The notes under the pieces: model-generated
Seen by the model: the letters and a program-made list of their open reading frames with translations, nothing else
The model's database searches: none
What the model was told of the DNA's origin: nothing
Program-made: the position numbers and the translations under genes
Shown here: positions 15,228 through 24,139 of the stretch, in pieces
Numbering within the stretch: the stretch's first letter is position 1
How the letters are laid out: each line of letters begins with the position of its first letter
Source: CAZMVY01 sp964569765
Lineage (GTDB): Bacteria; Planctomycetota; Phycisphaerae; UBA1845; PWPN01
Length of the DNA stretch: 41,374 nt
Direction: 5' to 3'
Assembly: GCA_964569765.1 (NCBI GenBank)
Contig: CAZMVY010000009.1
Location: forward strand, 1 to 41,374

Positions 15228-16026
15228 ATGACCGCCGGATGGGTCGCAATCGCGGGAATGAGCGGGCTGGCCGGCCTTGCCGTCGGCTGGCGGTTCGCCN
15301 NNNNNNNNNGACGTGCAGCAGACGAAGGTATACTATTATCAGGTCATCGAGATCTACACACTGGCGGCCGGGCTGGCGCACGAGATCCGCAACCCGCTCA
15401 GCACGCTTAAGGTCAATCTCCAACTGCTGGGCGAGGACTGGAACGACGAGAGTATCCCCCCCGCCGAGCTGCGCCGTCGCAGCCTCAGCCGGCTGGCCAC
15501 TCTGCAGGCGGAGGCCACACGGTTGCATCACATTGTCGATGAGTTCCTCCGGCTTGTCGGGCGACAGGAACTTCGTCTGGTCACCACCGACGTCAACGAG
15601 GTGATCCAGCGGTTCGTGGAGTTCTATGAACCCCAGGCAGTGGCGAACAAGGTGGTCATCCGGACGGCCCTCTCCGCCCGGCCGCTGCCCTGCCGGATCG
15701 ACGTGGACCTCTGCAAACAGGTGCTGCTGAACGTGTGCATCAATGCCCAGGAGGCGATGCCGAAGGGCGGAGAGCTGACGATCCGGACGCGAGTGGACGC
15801 CGGGCGACGGGCGTGCATCGAAATCGCGGATACCGGCACCGGCCTCGATCCCCAGGCGGCGGAGCGGATCTTCGAGCCCTATTACTCCACCAAGCCGGGC
15901 GGTACGGGCCTCGGCCTTGCGCTGACGCGCCGGATCGTGCGGGCCCACGGCGGCACGATCCAGGCCGCCGGCCGCCCCGGAGAAGGAACCACTTTCACGA
16001 TCACGCTGCCGTTGGCCGGCAGGTAG
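15228..16026 (+). CDS. Sensor histidine kinase, interrupted by an assembly gap
   Basis: The ATG at 15228 opens a hydrophobic segment (GWVAIAGMSGLAGLAVG), a likely membrane anchor, which runs into ten Ns at 15300-15309. Downstream of the gap a different frame encodes the kinase core: H-box LAHEIRNPLSTL, N-box LLNVCINAQEAM, G1 DTGTGLD, F-box IFEPYYSTK and G2 GGTGLGLALTRRIV. The frame change is explained if the true gap length is unknown; the missing part probably holds the linker before the H-box. Autophosphorylation and a membrane location are inferred from family. The orphan receiver at 10805 or a distant regulator could be its partner. The sequence after the gap is complete to the TAG stop. 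Confidence 0.85.
15300..15309. other. Assembly gap (10 N)
   Basis: Ten Ns inside the histidine kinase gene; the flanking frames do not match across exactly ten bases, so the true gap length is unknown. Confidence 0.99.
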
Positions 16027-16078
16027 GCCGGACCGACCGATCCGTCCGCGGCCCGTGGATGATGAACTGTACCCCCGG

Positions 16079-19000
16079 TCAGTGTATCTCCGCACTGACC
16101 CCGTAACGCGTGGCCGCGTTCGGCGGCGTCAGGAGAAACACGCCGACGGCCTGAGGTTCCAGCGTGCCGCAGATGATGATGCTGTCGCCGTCGCGACGGG
16201 TCTCGGCCGGCCGGTCGTTCCATAGATCGCGGACCTGTCCGCCCGGCGGGATCGGGACGCGGATCAGATCGCCGGAGATATCGCTATGGCGGGCGTTGTA
16301 GAGCGTGATGATCGTCCGGGCGGGCGTCGAGAAACAGTTTGCGAAGAGGTCTGTGCGGAGCGTCGGGACGAGCGGCTCGCAGTCGGGCGAGCGAAAGACG
16401 TCGGCGTGCTCATGCAGGATGCGGTATGCGCGGCATGCCGTTTCGCGGAAGCCCGGCGAGTACCACGAGTCGCTGCGGCCCTTGAGCCAGAGCGCGACTC
16501 CGTGAAAGACGCAGCGATGCAGGTCGTCTTCCGTCACGGGCATGGGGCGGATGCCGTGGCCGACCATCTCGACTGGCACTACCTCCGGGAAAAGGAAGCG
16601 GGCGAGGGGCAGTTTCGTCGCGTGCTGCCGCGGGATGCTCGGCATCGTCATGCCGTAGTCGAAGGCGGCATCCACGAGGCCCATCTGGGCATCGACGGGC
16701 ATGCACTCGATGTAGACGGCCGTCTTCGGCGAACGGGCGCTAAGGGCACTGCGGACCGCCGTCAGCATCCCCTGCTCTTCGGCGAGCGGATTCGACGGGA
16801 CGCCATGGCCGTGGTCCGGACTCCAGCAGGCCTTGTCCGCGCCGGCGAAACCGAATTCGTCGAGATAGACGGCGTCGGCGCCGGTCTCGGCGGCGACGTC
16901 GGCGACGACCTGCGAAAGCTCCTTGCGCCACTGTGAGACGCCCGGGCAGACGAAGAACTCCTTGTCGCTGCCGCCCCACCAGCGCGGCTTACCGCCCTTG
17001 GCCATAAGCTGCCAAGCGGGCATCGCATCTTTCGCGAGGACCGAACGCCGATCGATCAGGTAGCCCTCGAAGTACAGGCCGAGCTTCACGCCCTGCCGGT
17101 GGGCGGCATCCACGGCGCGACGCAGTTCGGGCAGGCCGCCGAGGTCATTCGTGCGATACTGACCGACGCGGCCGAGGGCCTCGTTGTAGGCCCAGCCGGA
17201 GATGTCGATCATGTCGATGCCGCCGAAGCCGCGCGAGGACTCGGCGATCAGTTCCTCGGGCGTGTAACACTTGCGCCGGAGATCAAAGAGGTAGCCGGTG
17301 CCGCCGAGCGGATAATCGCGCCGGCAGTAGAACAGGTCGGCGAGAGGCGCGCGGGCCGACGGCCTGCTCGCGGTGCGCAGCAACTCAGCCGGAATCGATG
17401 GTCCGGTCGCGGTGCGGAGCCGTTGGCGGTATCGGGCGTACACATGGTGCCAGTCGCCGAGGTGCGGCTGCAGGATCACGGCGGGCAGTTCCGGCCGGCT
17501 GTCGGGCGTGACCTCGACGTCCGGGAAGCGCACGGCCATATCGGCGCCGTCAGCACCCTGTTTGAACTGGAAGAACTTGCGCGTGAGCGTGGTGTCCGTG
17601 ACGTACAGGCCAAGCCCGCCGCCCTGCGTCGAGAAGATATCCATCAGTTGCAGCGGGAACGCGCCGCCGTAGGCCTCATCGACAGTGACGGGGCCGTTCG
17701 CCAGCAGCGTGCTCCGTGTGCCGAGCAGGTAGTGTGCGTCGGTCATGGACTCGCTCACGCGGCATCCACGAAGTTGCGGATAGCGAAGTGTGAGGCGCCA
17801 GACAACGCCAGATTCGTTTACCAGTTTGGGCGTGACGCTGACGCGGCCGTCGTCATGAATCTGCATACGGAAGAGGATCGTGTGGGCCTGGGCCGGGTCG
17901 CCGGCAGTCAGCACGAAGGTCAGGATGAACATATCGGCCGTCGTCAGGGTCTGGAAATCGCGCAGCGTCAGATCGGACCGTCGGCCGCGTTCGTCGAGGC
18001 ATTCCAGGAGCGGGACCGCCGGCGTCGCGTTGATGATCGTTCGATTCGACGGGACGAGCCGCAGCAACCGGAGATCGAGTCCCGCGTTGAGCAGGAGCTT
18101 CAGTTCGACCCACGCGTTCTCGACGGTGAGCACGTCGCCGGAGCGGTTCCAGCGAGTCGGCCCCGGCGTCGGGCCCGCGGGCGCGGGCCGCGCCGGCGGC
18201 AGGACTTCTGCCGCCAGCGACGGGACAAGCGGCCTATCGGAGATGTTGACGCTCGCGGCAAGAAGGAATGCCTGGCCGTACGTCATCTTGTCCTGCAGCG
18301 TAATGCGGGCGAGGCGCTTCTGCCGATCGAGCGGGACGACGTACGCATCGGGCAGTCGCTCCACCGTCCAATCCTTACGTGCGACGGACCACGGGAAGTG
18401 CGTGCGGCGGGTGCCGTCCTGGTACTCCAGGCGAACGCTCAGCTCGTGAGGCGACGCAATCGGGCCGCGCGACGGGGGCGCCTGGCCTCCGTACCACGCG
18501 CGATCGCTGCCGAAGACGCGTGTGGCGAGCAGCAGCGCGAGTTCGCAGCCGCGCCAGTCGCCGGTCAGCGCGACGGTGTCCGTTTCCGTGACGCCCGTGG
18601 CAAGCGCCGCTCGATCGGCTGTGCCCAGGCGGAACGGGATCCCAGCGTGCTCGTAGCTCGCATCGCCGGGCCACGAGGCGTGTGACGCGAAGGCGCGAGC
18701 GAGCCATACGACAGGGATCGCGCCGGCCGAGGGCAGCGGGACAGGCCTCCAGGCGGTCGGCGAACTTGACGGAGAGGCCTCGGCAGGGAAGAGGGCCGGC
18801 CCGGATGTCGGGCGGGTTGCAGTGGCCGCCGGGGATTGCCGCGGATCGCTTGCCCAGAACGCGAGCCGGCGGATCGTCAGCGTCGCGGGCGTGGCACCGC
18901 TGCGCACGGTCAGGGTGAGTTCGGCGATGCGATCGGAGCGAAAGAGCGGCCGCAGGTCTACAACCAGGTGATGGCGGCCGGGCGTCCCGGGGCCGAGCGT

Positions 19001-19414
19001 TGCCTGGGCGCCGCTGGCGAGCGGGTTCTCCGGGTTGAGTGCCCCGGGCGTGACGGGGCCGGTCGAGCCGTCGCTGAGGCGCAGGACGCGGTCGTCGACG
19101 TCGTCGCGCGCGCCGGCGACCTCGTAGTCGGCCTCCAGGAACGGGAACGCGGCCACCCAGATCGGATTCGTGGTCCGCGTCCAGGCCATCGCGCGACCGG
19201 GCGCAGTCACCTCGAATGCGCCCCCGGCGGGGCCGAAGCGGGCGGCGGCGTTGTCGTCGGGCTCGTTGACCCGCCAGGGTTCACGACGCCAGCCGGCGTC
19301 GGTGGCGAACACGTCCTGCCAGCCGATTTCGACGCGCTCGCGAGCATATGTGTCACGGTCGGGAGCCGCGGCGGCGGACGCGAAGAAAGTTGTCAGGCAA
19401 AGGATGATCGGCAC
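16079..19414 (-). CDS. Large secreted DUF6259-like glycoside hydrolase candidate
   Basis: 1111 residues with a GTG start at 19414 (weak AGGTG upstream) that opens directly on a signal peptide, MPIILCLTTFFASAAAA. Residues about 20-400 are beta-rich with repeated Trp/aromatic patches, likely accessory sandwich domains. A middle sandwich (about 415-650) precedes a TIM-barrel-like segment (about 660-1010) with IDMIDISGWAYN, VKLGLYFEGYL, AVYLDEFGFAG and a C-terminal beta domain. The DEFGF strand end is a plausible catalytic acid position. Layout resembles DUF6259 and alpha-galactosidase-like families, but no characterised member is recognised. Probably periplasmic or extracellular. It heads the secreted carbohydrate cluster on the minus strand. 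Confidence 0.65.
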   Translation of the reverse strand: MPIILCLTTFFASAAAAPDRDTYARERVEIGWQDVFATDAGWRREPWRVNEPDDNAAARFGPAGGAFEVTAPGRAMAWTRTTNPIWVAAFPFLEADYEVAGARDDVDDRVLRLSDGSTGPVTPGALNPENPLASGAQATLGPGTPGRHHLVVDLRPLFRSDRIAELTLTVRSGATPATLTIRRLAFWASDPRQSPAATATRPTSGPALFPAEASPSSSPTAWRPVPLPSAGAIPVVWLARAFASHASWPGDASYEHAGIPFRLGTADRAALATGVTETDTVALTGDWRGCELALLLATRVFGSDRAWYGGQAPPSRGPIASPHELSVRLEYQDGTRRTHFPWSVARKDWTVERLPDAYVVPLDRQKRLARITLQDKMTYGQAFLLAASVNISDRPLVPSLAAEVLPPARPAPAGPTPGPTRWNRSGDVLTVENAWVELKLLLNAGLDLRLLRLVPSNRTIINATPAVPLLECLDERGRRSDLTLRDFQTLTTADMFILTFVLTAGDPAQAHTILFRMQIHDDGRVSVTPKLVNESGVVWRLTLRYPQLRGCRVSESMTDAHYLLGTRSTLLANGPVTVDEAYGGAFPLQLMDIFSTQGGGLGLYVTDTTLTRKFFQFKQGADGADMAVRFPDVEVTPDSRPELPAVILQPHLGDWHHVYARYRQRLRTATGPSIPAELLRTASRPSARAPLADLFYCRRDYPLGGTGYLFDLRRKCYTPEELIAESSRGFGGIDMIDISGWAYNEALGRVGQYRTNDLGGLPELRRAVDAAHRQGVKLGLYFEGYLIDRRSVLAKDAMPAWQLMAKGGKPRWWGGSDKEFFVCPGVSQWRKELSQVVADVAAETGADAVYLDEFGFAGADKACWSPDHGHGVPSNPLAEEQGMLTAVRSALSARSPKTAVYIECMPVDAQMGLVDAAFDYGMTMPSIPRQHATKLPLARFLFPEVVPVEMVGHGIRPMPVTEDDLHRCVFHGVALWLKGRSDSWYSPGFRETACRAYRILHEHADVFRSPDCEPLVPTLRTDLFANCFSTPARTIITLYNARHSDISGDLIRVPIPPGGQVRDLWNDRPAETRRDGDSIIICGTLEPQAVGVFLLTPPNAATRYGVSAEIH

Positions 19415-19758
19415 GGCGACACCTATACAGACAGACAGTCCGACAACATACGACGCGGACGATTGCAGGGCAATCCGTTCACAAGGGCATTACGCTGTAA
19501 CGTGGAAAACAGGTAAGTCAACCGGCCCGTCGGCTTCCCTCGGGGCAGAATGACTCGCCCTGTACTGCCGTCGCCTGAAGTCGTCGTGGCCTTCGCGGAT
19601 TCCAGACAGACGGCTTTGTCGAGTGCGGTCCCTCCGAGAGCGCTGCNNNNNNNNNNGCTCCCACCCCGCCGGCTTGGCCGCGGGCGCCCCCCCCGAGACG
19701 GCGGCGGCCTCGGAGAGGCCGCACTCCACATTCGGTACCGGCCGTGGGCCGCGCCAGG
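19415..19758. other. Spacer with assembly gap and GC palindrome
   Basis: 344 bases between two minus-strand genes. GCGGCCTC-GGA-GAGGCCGC (19704-19722) is a perfect 8-bp-arm palindrome close to the N-run, and the surrounding sequence is strongly C/G-skewed. No gene is supported. The repeat-like sequence may be why the assembly broke here. Confidence 0.45.
19647..19656. other. Assembly gap (10 N)
   Basis: Ten Ns in an intergenic region next to palindromic, low-complexity sequence; true length unknown. Confidence 0.99.
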
Positions 19759-20844
19759 TCAGAGGCTGTGATACGCCTCGCGGAGGATCCGGATGTTCTT
19801 CGCGTTCCATGCGAGAGAATCGTCAGGGAGCGTGGTCTTCTCGTCGGCCCTGGCGAAGCCGTAGAGGCCGTACGTCTTCGTGTCGATCTTCTTCCAGGCG
19901 CTCGCGTCGTGGCCCTCCCAGCCGCAGAGGTTCTGGATGATCAGCGTCTTCGGGCCGACCTGTCTGCGGAGCCAGTCGAGGTGTTCCAGGTCGGGCGCCT
20001 CGTTGAGAATCCAGTCAACCTCCTTGAGGAGCCGGTGGCCGGCCCAGAGCGGGTACTCGTTCTTGAGGATCGGGTGGTTCGTCCAGATGATCGCCGGGCG
20101 CGTCGCGCGGACGGCCCAGCCGATGTGACGCCAGGCGCGGTCGATGGCCCGCCTGTCGAACTCGAGCACGGCCTCCGGCGAGGGTGTGCCGGAGGCGGGA
20201 AATGTCTCGCCGAGCAACTGGCGGTACATTTCCTTTTCGCAGGCGAGCCAGTTCTTGTGCTGCGGGGGGCGAATCCAGTCGATCATGAAGCCGTCCACGC
20301 CGGTCTTCTCGAGTGCATCCTCGACGCTGCGGCAGAAGTAGTCGAGGTACTCGAGCGTGAACGGGATCTTGATGTAGTCAGAGTCGGCGGAGTGGACGAG
20401 GTCCGGGTGACGCGATTCCCAGTACGGGTTCGCGCCGAGCGTGAAGTAGCCCATCACGCGCATGCCGGCCTTGTGGCCAAGTCGGACCATCTCGCCGAGG
20501 AAGTCGGGACACTTCAGGCCTGGCGTGACGGGTGCAACATCGCTGGGATACCAGGCGTAGCCGTTGTAGGAAACGCAGAACGTCTGGATCGTGTTCGCGC
20601 CGAGGTCCTGGTACCAACGGACATGCTCGGCCGGATCGGCCTGGGCGAACATGCCGGGCGGGGCGACGCCCTTGGAACCCCAGTTAAAGTCGATGCAGAA
20701 GGCCTTGACGGGGCCGACGGTCGGACGGGTGCTCACGGACGCGGCGATCCGTGTCCGCGCGCCCACGGCGAGGGCGACGCCGGCGAACATGACCTCGCGG
20801 CGGGTACGGAGTACGACTGCAATGTGGCGTACGTCTCCGGTCAT
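19759..20844 (-). CDS. Exported TIM-barrel glycoside hydrolase-like protein
   Basis: 361 residues from the ATG at 20844 (GGGGGAGG just upstream); a GTG at 20862 is an alternative. TRREVMFAGVALAVGA near the N-terminus looks like a twin-arginine signal. The rest reads as a (beta/alpha)8 barrel: LGANTIQTFCVSYNGYAW, GMRVMGYFTLGANPYW, TGVDGFMIDWIRPP and RPAIIWTNHPIL mark strand ends. DGFMIDW is a typical catalytic acid position of GH29/GH36-like and GHL-type proteins. No exact family is recognised. It is downstream of the paired hairpin repeat at 20859-20943, with the two PF01261 genes further upstream on the same strand. Confidence 0.65.
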   Translation of the reverse strand: MTGDVRHIAVVLRTRREVMFAGVALAVGARTRIAASVSTRPTVGPVKAFCIDFNWGSKGVAPPGMFAQADPAEHVRWYQDLGANTIQTFCVSYNGYAWYPSDVAPVTPGLKCPDFLGEMVRLGHKAGMRVMGYFTLGANPYWESRHPDLVHSADSDYIKIPFTLEYLDYFCRSVEDALEKTGVDGFMIDWIRPPQHKNWLACEKEMYRQLLGETFPASGTPSPEAVLEFDRRAIDRAWRHIGWAVRATRPAIIWTNHPILKNEYPLWAGHRLLKEVDWILNEAPDLEHLDWLRRQVGPKTLIIQNLCGWEGHDASAWKKIDTKTYGLYGFARADEKTTLPDDSLAWNAKNIRILREAYHSL

Positions 20845-20858
20845 TGACCTCCCCCATC

Positions 20859-20943
20859 CCACTGCTCACAGAGCAGTGGCACACGGCGAGGAACCTGGTC
20901 CGCACAGCGGACCTTGGTTGAGAACTGGTCCGCACAGCGGACC
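20859..20943. repeat. Three tandem hairpins with ACA loops
   Basis: CCACTGCTC-ACA-GAGCAGTGG (20859-20879) is followed by two exact copies of CTGGTCCGCACAGCGGACC (20895-20913 and 20925-20943), each a GGTCCGC-ACA-GCGGACC stem. All stems are perfect and all loops are ACA. They fill the space between two minus-strand genes. A related element occurs at 31198. Best described as a REP-like intergenic palindrome family. Confidence 0.75.
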
Positions 20944-21834
20944 CTACTGGTTGAGTTCCTTCGTAGTCCTGTTGAAGAACGCGATGCACTCCGCGATGTC
21001 CTTCATGTTGTCCTTCGGGTTGTGCTCGTACTCGATCGAGATCACGCCGGCGAACTTCTGGCGGTGCAGTTCGGCCAGGACGGCCTTGCAGTTGCCGATG
21101 CCGGTGCCCCACGGCACATCGCGGGAGTCCACCGTCGGCTTCTCGATGTCCTTGAGGTGCAGGCAGAGCGTGCGGCCCTGGTACTTCCTGAGGGCCTCGA
21201 CGGGGTCGATGCCGCTGCGGACCCAGTGGCCGGTGTCGGCGCAGGCGCCGATCCGCTGGCTGCACGCCTGGAGCTGCTTCATGACCTCGTCCGGATTCCA
21301 GTTCACGTAGGCGGGGTGTTTGGCGTCCTTCGGATGGTTGTGGATCGCGACCTTGACGCCGTACTCCGCCGTGATCCTGTCGAGCAGCGGAAGCGCGGCC
21401 GGCTCGGGCTCGGAGACGATCATCTCGACGCCCATCGTCCGGCAATAGGCGAAGACCTTGCGGGTCTCCGCCTCGTCCTTGCCGAGGCCGTTGAAGTAGT
21501 AGCCGACGAGCCTGACGCCGGCGTCGTTGAGCCTGCGCCTGGCCGCCGCGAGGGCCTCGGGCGGGGCCTTGTAGTTGTTCTCGACGTTCGGGAAGTCGGC
21601 AGCGAGTTTCTGCCATGAGTGGGCCTCGATGTACTTCAGGCCGAGGGCCTTCGTCTTGTCGACGGCCTCGAAGAACGTGCCCTCGCGGAAGGCGTAGGTC
21701 GAGCCGGCCAGGCGCCAGGCCGACGCCTTCTGCTCGCTCGGGCCAGGCCAGCCGCCGGCCGAGGAACAGCCGAAGAGCCCGGAGAGAACGGTCCCCATTC
21801 CGATGGACAGAACCGTGAGAGTCGATTGCTGCAT
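20944..21834 (-). CDS. Exported sugar phosphate isomerase/epimerase-like lipoprotein (PF01261)
   Basis: 296 residues. The N-terminus ends in a lipobox (LSGLFGC, Cys23), so a lipid-anchored periplasmic protein is expected. The remainder is an AP-endonuclease-2/xylose-isomerase-like TIM barrel with metal-binding positions YIEAHS, VAIHNHP, CADTGHW, LHLKD and SIEYEHN. Cytoplasmic relatives isomerise or epimerise sugars and inositols; exported relatives in Planctomycetota and Bacteroidota occur with Gfo/Idh oxidoreductases and some act on 3-keto-glycosides. It is a paralog of the protein at 22138-23067, sharing motif order and the DVPWGTG segment. The stop abuts the tandem hairpins. Confidence 0.85.
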   Translation of the reverse strand: MQQSTLTVLSIGMGTVLSGLFGCSSAGGWPGPSEQKASAWRLAGSTYAFREGTFFEAVDKTKALGLKYIEAHSWQKLAADFPNVENNYKAPPEALAAARRRLNDAGVRLVGYYFNGLGKDEAETRKVFAYCRTMGVEMIVSEPEPAALPLLDRITAEYGVKVAIHNHPKDAKHPAYVNWNPDEVMKQLQACSQRIGACADTGHWVRSGIDPVEALRKYQGRTLCLHLKDIEKPTVDSRDVPWGTGIGNCKAVLAELHRQKFAGVISIEYEHNPKDNMKDIAECIAFFNRTTKELNQ

Positions 21835-22137
21835 GAGGTCATCCTCGCATGAAAGACAGTGTCAGCACCCGGCCGTGAGCGAAGAGGGTGCGCGCCGCGT
21901 GCACGGTTCCGGCCCGGCGCCTCTTTCGCCCCTTCGGGGCTTCGCGTTCACCTGCGTCCAGGACCAGGGCTCGCGCCCTGGGCTACCCTCCGCCGCCCCA
22001 ACCGGGCGAATGGCGCCCGCCCCCCCATCGCCCCCAACCGGAATACCGAGCACGATTCTGTCATGGGTCGCAATTGACGGAAGCCCTCTGGGCCGCGTTC
22101 GTGGCGCCATGGCCATGACAGATTCACGCAAGGTGGT
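21835..22137. repeat. Repeat-like intergenic region with several hairpins
   Basis: 303 bases without a gene. GCCCC-TTC-GGGGC (21928-21940), CCAGGGC-TCGC-GCCCTGG (21964-21981) and GGGCG-AATGG-CGCCC (about 22004-22018) are perfect stems in quick succession. The mix of CCAGGGCTCGCGCCCTGG and GCCCCTTCGGGGC resembles short dispersed repeats I associate with planctomycete genomes, from memory and not checked. Confidence 0.5.
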
Positions 22138-23067
22138 CTAGTCGGACGTCACGCCCAGTTCCTTGGCGGTCGCGTGGAACCACTTCACGCACTTCTCGAT
22201 CTCGGGGTTGGCCTTGTCCCAGTTGTACTCGTACTCGATCGAGAAGACGCCGGCGAAGCCTTGCTTCTTGAGTTCCTCGAGCATCGCCTTGGCGTCGCAC
22301 TTGCCGGTACCCCAGGGGACGTCATGAAGGTCCTCGTCACCTCTCTTCTTCAACTCATTGAGGTCCTTGAAGTGCAGCGAGACGATGCGGCCGCTGAGCT
22401 TCTTCAGGGCCTCGAGCGGATTGACGCCGGAGCGCGGCCAGTGGCCGGTATCCGCGCACGACCCGATCATCCGCCTGTGGCCCTTGAGGGCGTCGAGTTC
22501 GACCTGCGGATCCCAGTACTTCGACGGCTTCGGGTGGTTGTGGATCGCGACGCGAATCCGGTATTCCCTGGTCAGCTTATCGAGCGCGTCAAAGAGACCC
22601 TTGTCGGGCTCGGCAACAATCGTCCGGATGCCCATCTTCTTGGCGAACTCGAAGACCTTGCGGGCCGAGGCCTCATCCTTGCCGAGATCGACGACGCCGT
22701 AGTTCACGAGTCTGATGCCCGAATCGTCGAGCTTCTTCTTGACCTCGTCCATGACCTCCTGCGAAGCGTTGTGGTCGAACCTGACGTCCGGCTTTTCTCT
22801 GCTGAGCTTCTGGCCGGGGAAGGCCTCGAGGTACTTGATGCCAAGGGCCTTCGTGTTGTCGATCGCGTCGAAGAGGGTCTGCTTGTGGTACGTGTACGCC
22901 TGCATCGCCAGGTGCCACTGGGGGCCCTCGCCCGCGTTCTTTCCGGTCCTCTCGGCCCTCCTCGCCCGGGCGGGCTTCTCCGCCTTCTCTTGCCCCGGAG
23001 CAAGCTGCACCGGCAACCAGGCTACCGCCGCCATAACCGCGAGCATCAACATCGACAGCCTCCACAT
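22138..23067 (-). CDS. Exported sugar phosphate isomerase/epimerase-like protein (PF01261)
   Basis: 309 residues from the ATG at 23067, chosen for the GGAGG site 8 bases upstream; an upstream in-frame start adds six residues. Signal peptide MWRLSMLMLAVMAAVAWLPV is followed by a Lys/Arg-rich linker (about 30-50) and the PF01261 barrel: YLEAFPG, VAIHNHPKPS, CADTGHWPRSG, LHFKDLN and SIEYEYN are the presumed metal and substrate positions. It is the close paralog of the 20944-21834 lipoprotein, but without a lipobox. Both lie on the same strand 300 bases apart and probably arose by tandem duplication. Substrate unknown; see the findings for a possible link to 3-keto-sugar chemistry. Confidence 0.85.
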   Translation of the reverse strand: MWRLSMLMLAVMAAVAWLPVQLAPGQEKAEKPARARRAERTGKNAGEGPQWHLAMQAYTYHKQTLFDAIDNTKALGIKYLEAFPGQKLSREKPDVRFDHNASQEVMDEVKKKLDDSGIRLVNYGVVDLGKDEASARKVFEFAKKMGIRTIVAEPDKGLFDALDKLTREYRIRVAIHNHPKPSKYWDPQVELDALKGHRRMIGSCADTGHWPRSGVNPLEALKKLSGRIVSLHFKDLNELKKRGDEDLHDVPWGTGKCDAKAMLEELKKQGFAGVFSIEYEYNWDKANPEIEKCVKWFHATAKELGVTSD

Positions 23068-23300
23068 GGATACTTCCTCCGTCAAGAACTCTCCTGCGTT
23101 ATTCTCCTATCCATATCGTGTCGAATTGTATCGGCGCCGTCGGAGGCGATCAAACCAACCGCAGACCGCATGCCCCACTTGCTCTTGTTCCCGTCCGGGG
23201 CCAGAATCCCCGGGACCGGGCCGGGCGGCCGGCGGGTTTGTCGCGCGTCGCCCTGCGGTTTCTCAGGCAACGACCTCGAGACGGAAGCGACGGACGGCGA

Positions 23301-24074
23301 ATGACCGATCACCGCACCGCACACAACGACCTGCATGATTCCGAAATGGCGCCGCGCGCGCCGGCGTCGCCGAAGCGACGAATGGTTGGCGCTGCGCTCG
23401 TATGGTCGCTCGCCGCAGTGCTGATAGCGGCCGGGTTCCTCGGCCTCGACCGGTGGTTTTATGAGCACGTTGCGCTGCGGTTCAGCACGCCCAACCCGGT
23501 CGATCGCGATCCGTACGCGGCCACGGCGCTGCTGTGGGACAGCGCCCGCTACTTCGGCTCCCTGACGGGGGCGCTCATTGCATACTTCGTCGTGCTTGCG
23601 ATCCACCCGAAGGGCGGGCGGGCGGCCAACACGGCAATCGTCGCGATTCTCGTCGCCGATGCGCTGGGCCTGCTCGTCAAGGACTCCGTCTGCCGCGTGC
23701 GGCCCAACCAGGCGCCGTCGCACCTGGCGTTTATGAAGCCCTTTGAGGCGCTGCGCCTCGACGCAAGGCACATTGCGGCCCGGGCCGGAGCCGTCCTGAC
23801 AGGAGCGACATCGCCGAAAGACCTGAACCCTGCGGCCGTGTGCTTCCCCTCCGGGGAGGCCACGGCGGCGTTCGCTCTGGCAACGGCTCTTTCGCTCCTC
23901 TACCCGCGAGCCCGTCCTTTTGCGTACGCAGCGGCGGTTCTGACCGCCCTCGCTCGCATCCTGGCCGGCGCCCACTACGTCAGCGACGTCACCGCCGGCG
24001 CGGTGATCGGAACGCTCACTGCCACATGGGTCTTCACGTTTCTGAAGCGACGCCGCTGGCGCGCGTTCCTGTAG
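23301..24074 (+). CDS. PAP2-family membrane phosphatase-like protein with altered motif 2
   Basis: 257 residues from the ATG at 23301; an ATG at 23346 or 23382 is possible. About five or six membrane segments (31-50, 82-102, 111-127, 186-200, 206-222, 232-248). Motif 1 is K127-x6-R134-P135. Motif 3 has R219, H225 and D229 (ARILAGAHYVSD). In motif 2, normally PSGH, the sequence reads PSGEA: the histidine that acts as general acid is glutamate, and motif 3 has A in place of the usual S. The family removes phosphate from lipids such as undecaprenyl pyrophosphate or phosphatidate. The change may alter or abolish activity. It is an isolated plus-strand gene among secreted enzymes. Confidence 0.8.
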   Translation: MTDHRTAHNDLHDSEMAPRAPASPKRRMVGAALVWSLAAVLIAAGFLGLDRWFYEHVALRFSTPNPVDRDPYAATALLWDSARYFGSLTGALIAYFVVLAIHPKGGRAANTAIVAILVADALGLLVKDSVCRVRPNQAPSHLAFMKPFEALRLDARHIAARAGAVLTGATSPKDLNPAAVCFPSGEATAAFALATALSLLYPRARPFAYAAAVLTALARILAGAHYVSDVTAGAVIGTLTATWVFTFLKRRRWRAFL

Positions 24075-24139
24075 CACGCCCGACAACCGGGTCGGGCCGG
24101 CCAGTTTGGCCCGCCCGGCCCAAGTCGCCCCCGAGAGAC

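Noticed and set aside
15123..15410. Frame reading straight through the N-run at 15300
   Set aside because: The ten Ns stand for unknown length; the kinase core after the gap is in another frame.
17099..18685. 528-codon plus-strand frame inside the 1111-aa gene
   Set aside because: Shadow of the DUF6259-like gene; no signal or domain.
20895..20943. Two identical 19-mers considered as a CRISPR remnant
   Set aside because: Only two copies, each a complete palindrome, separated by 11 bases, and no cas genes.
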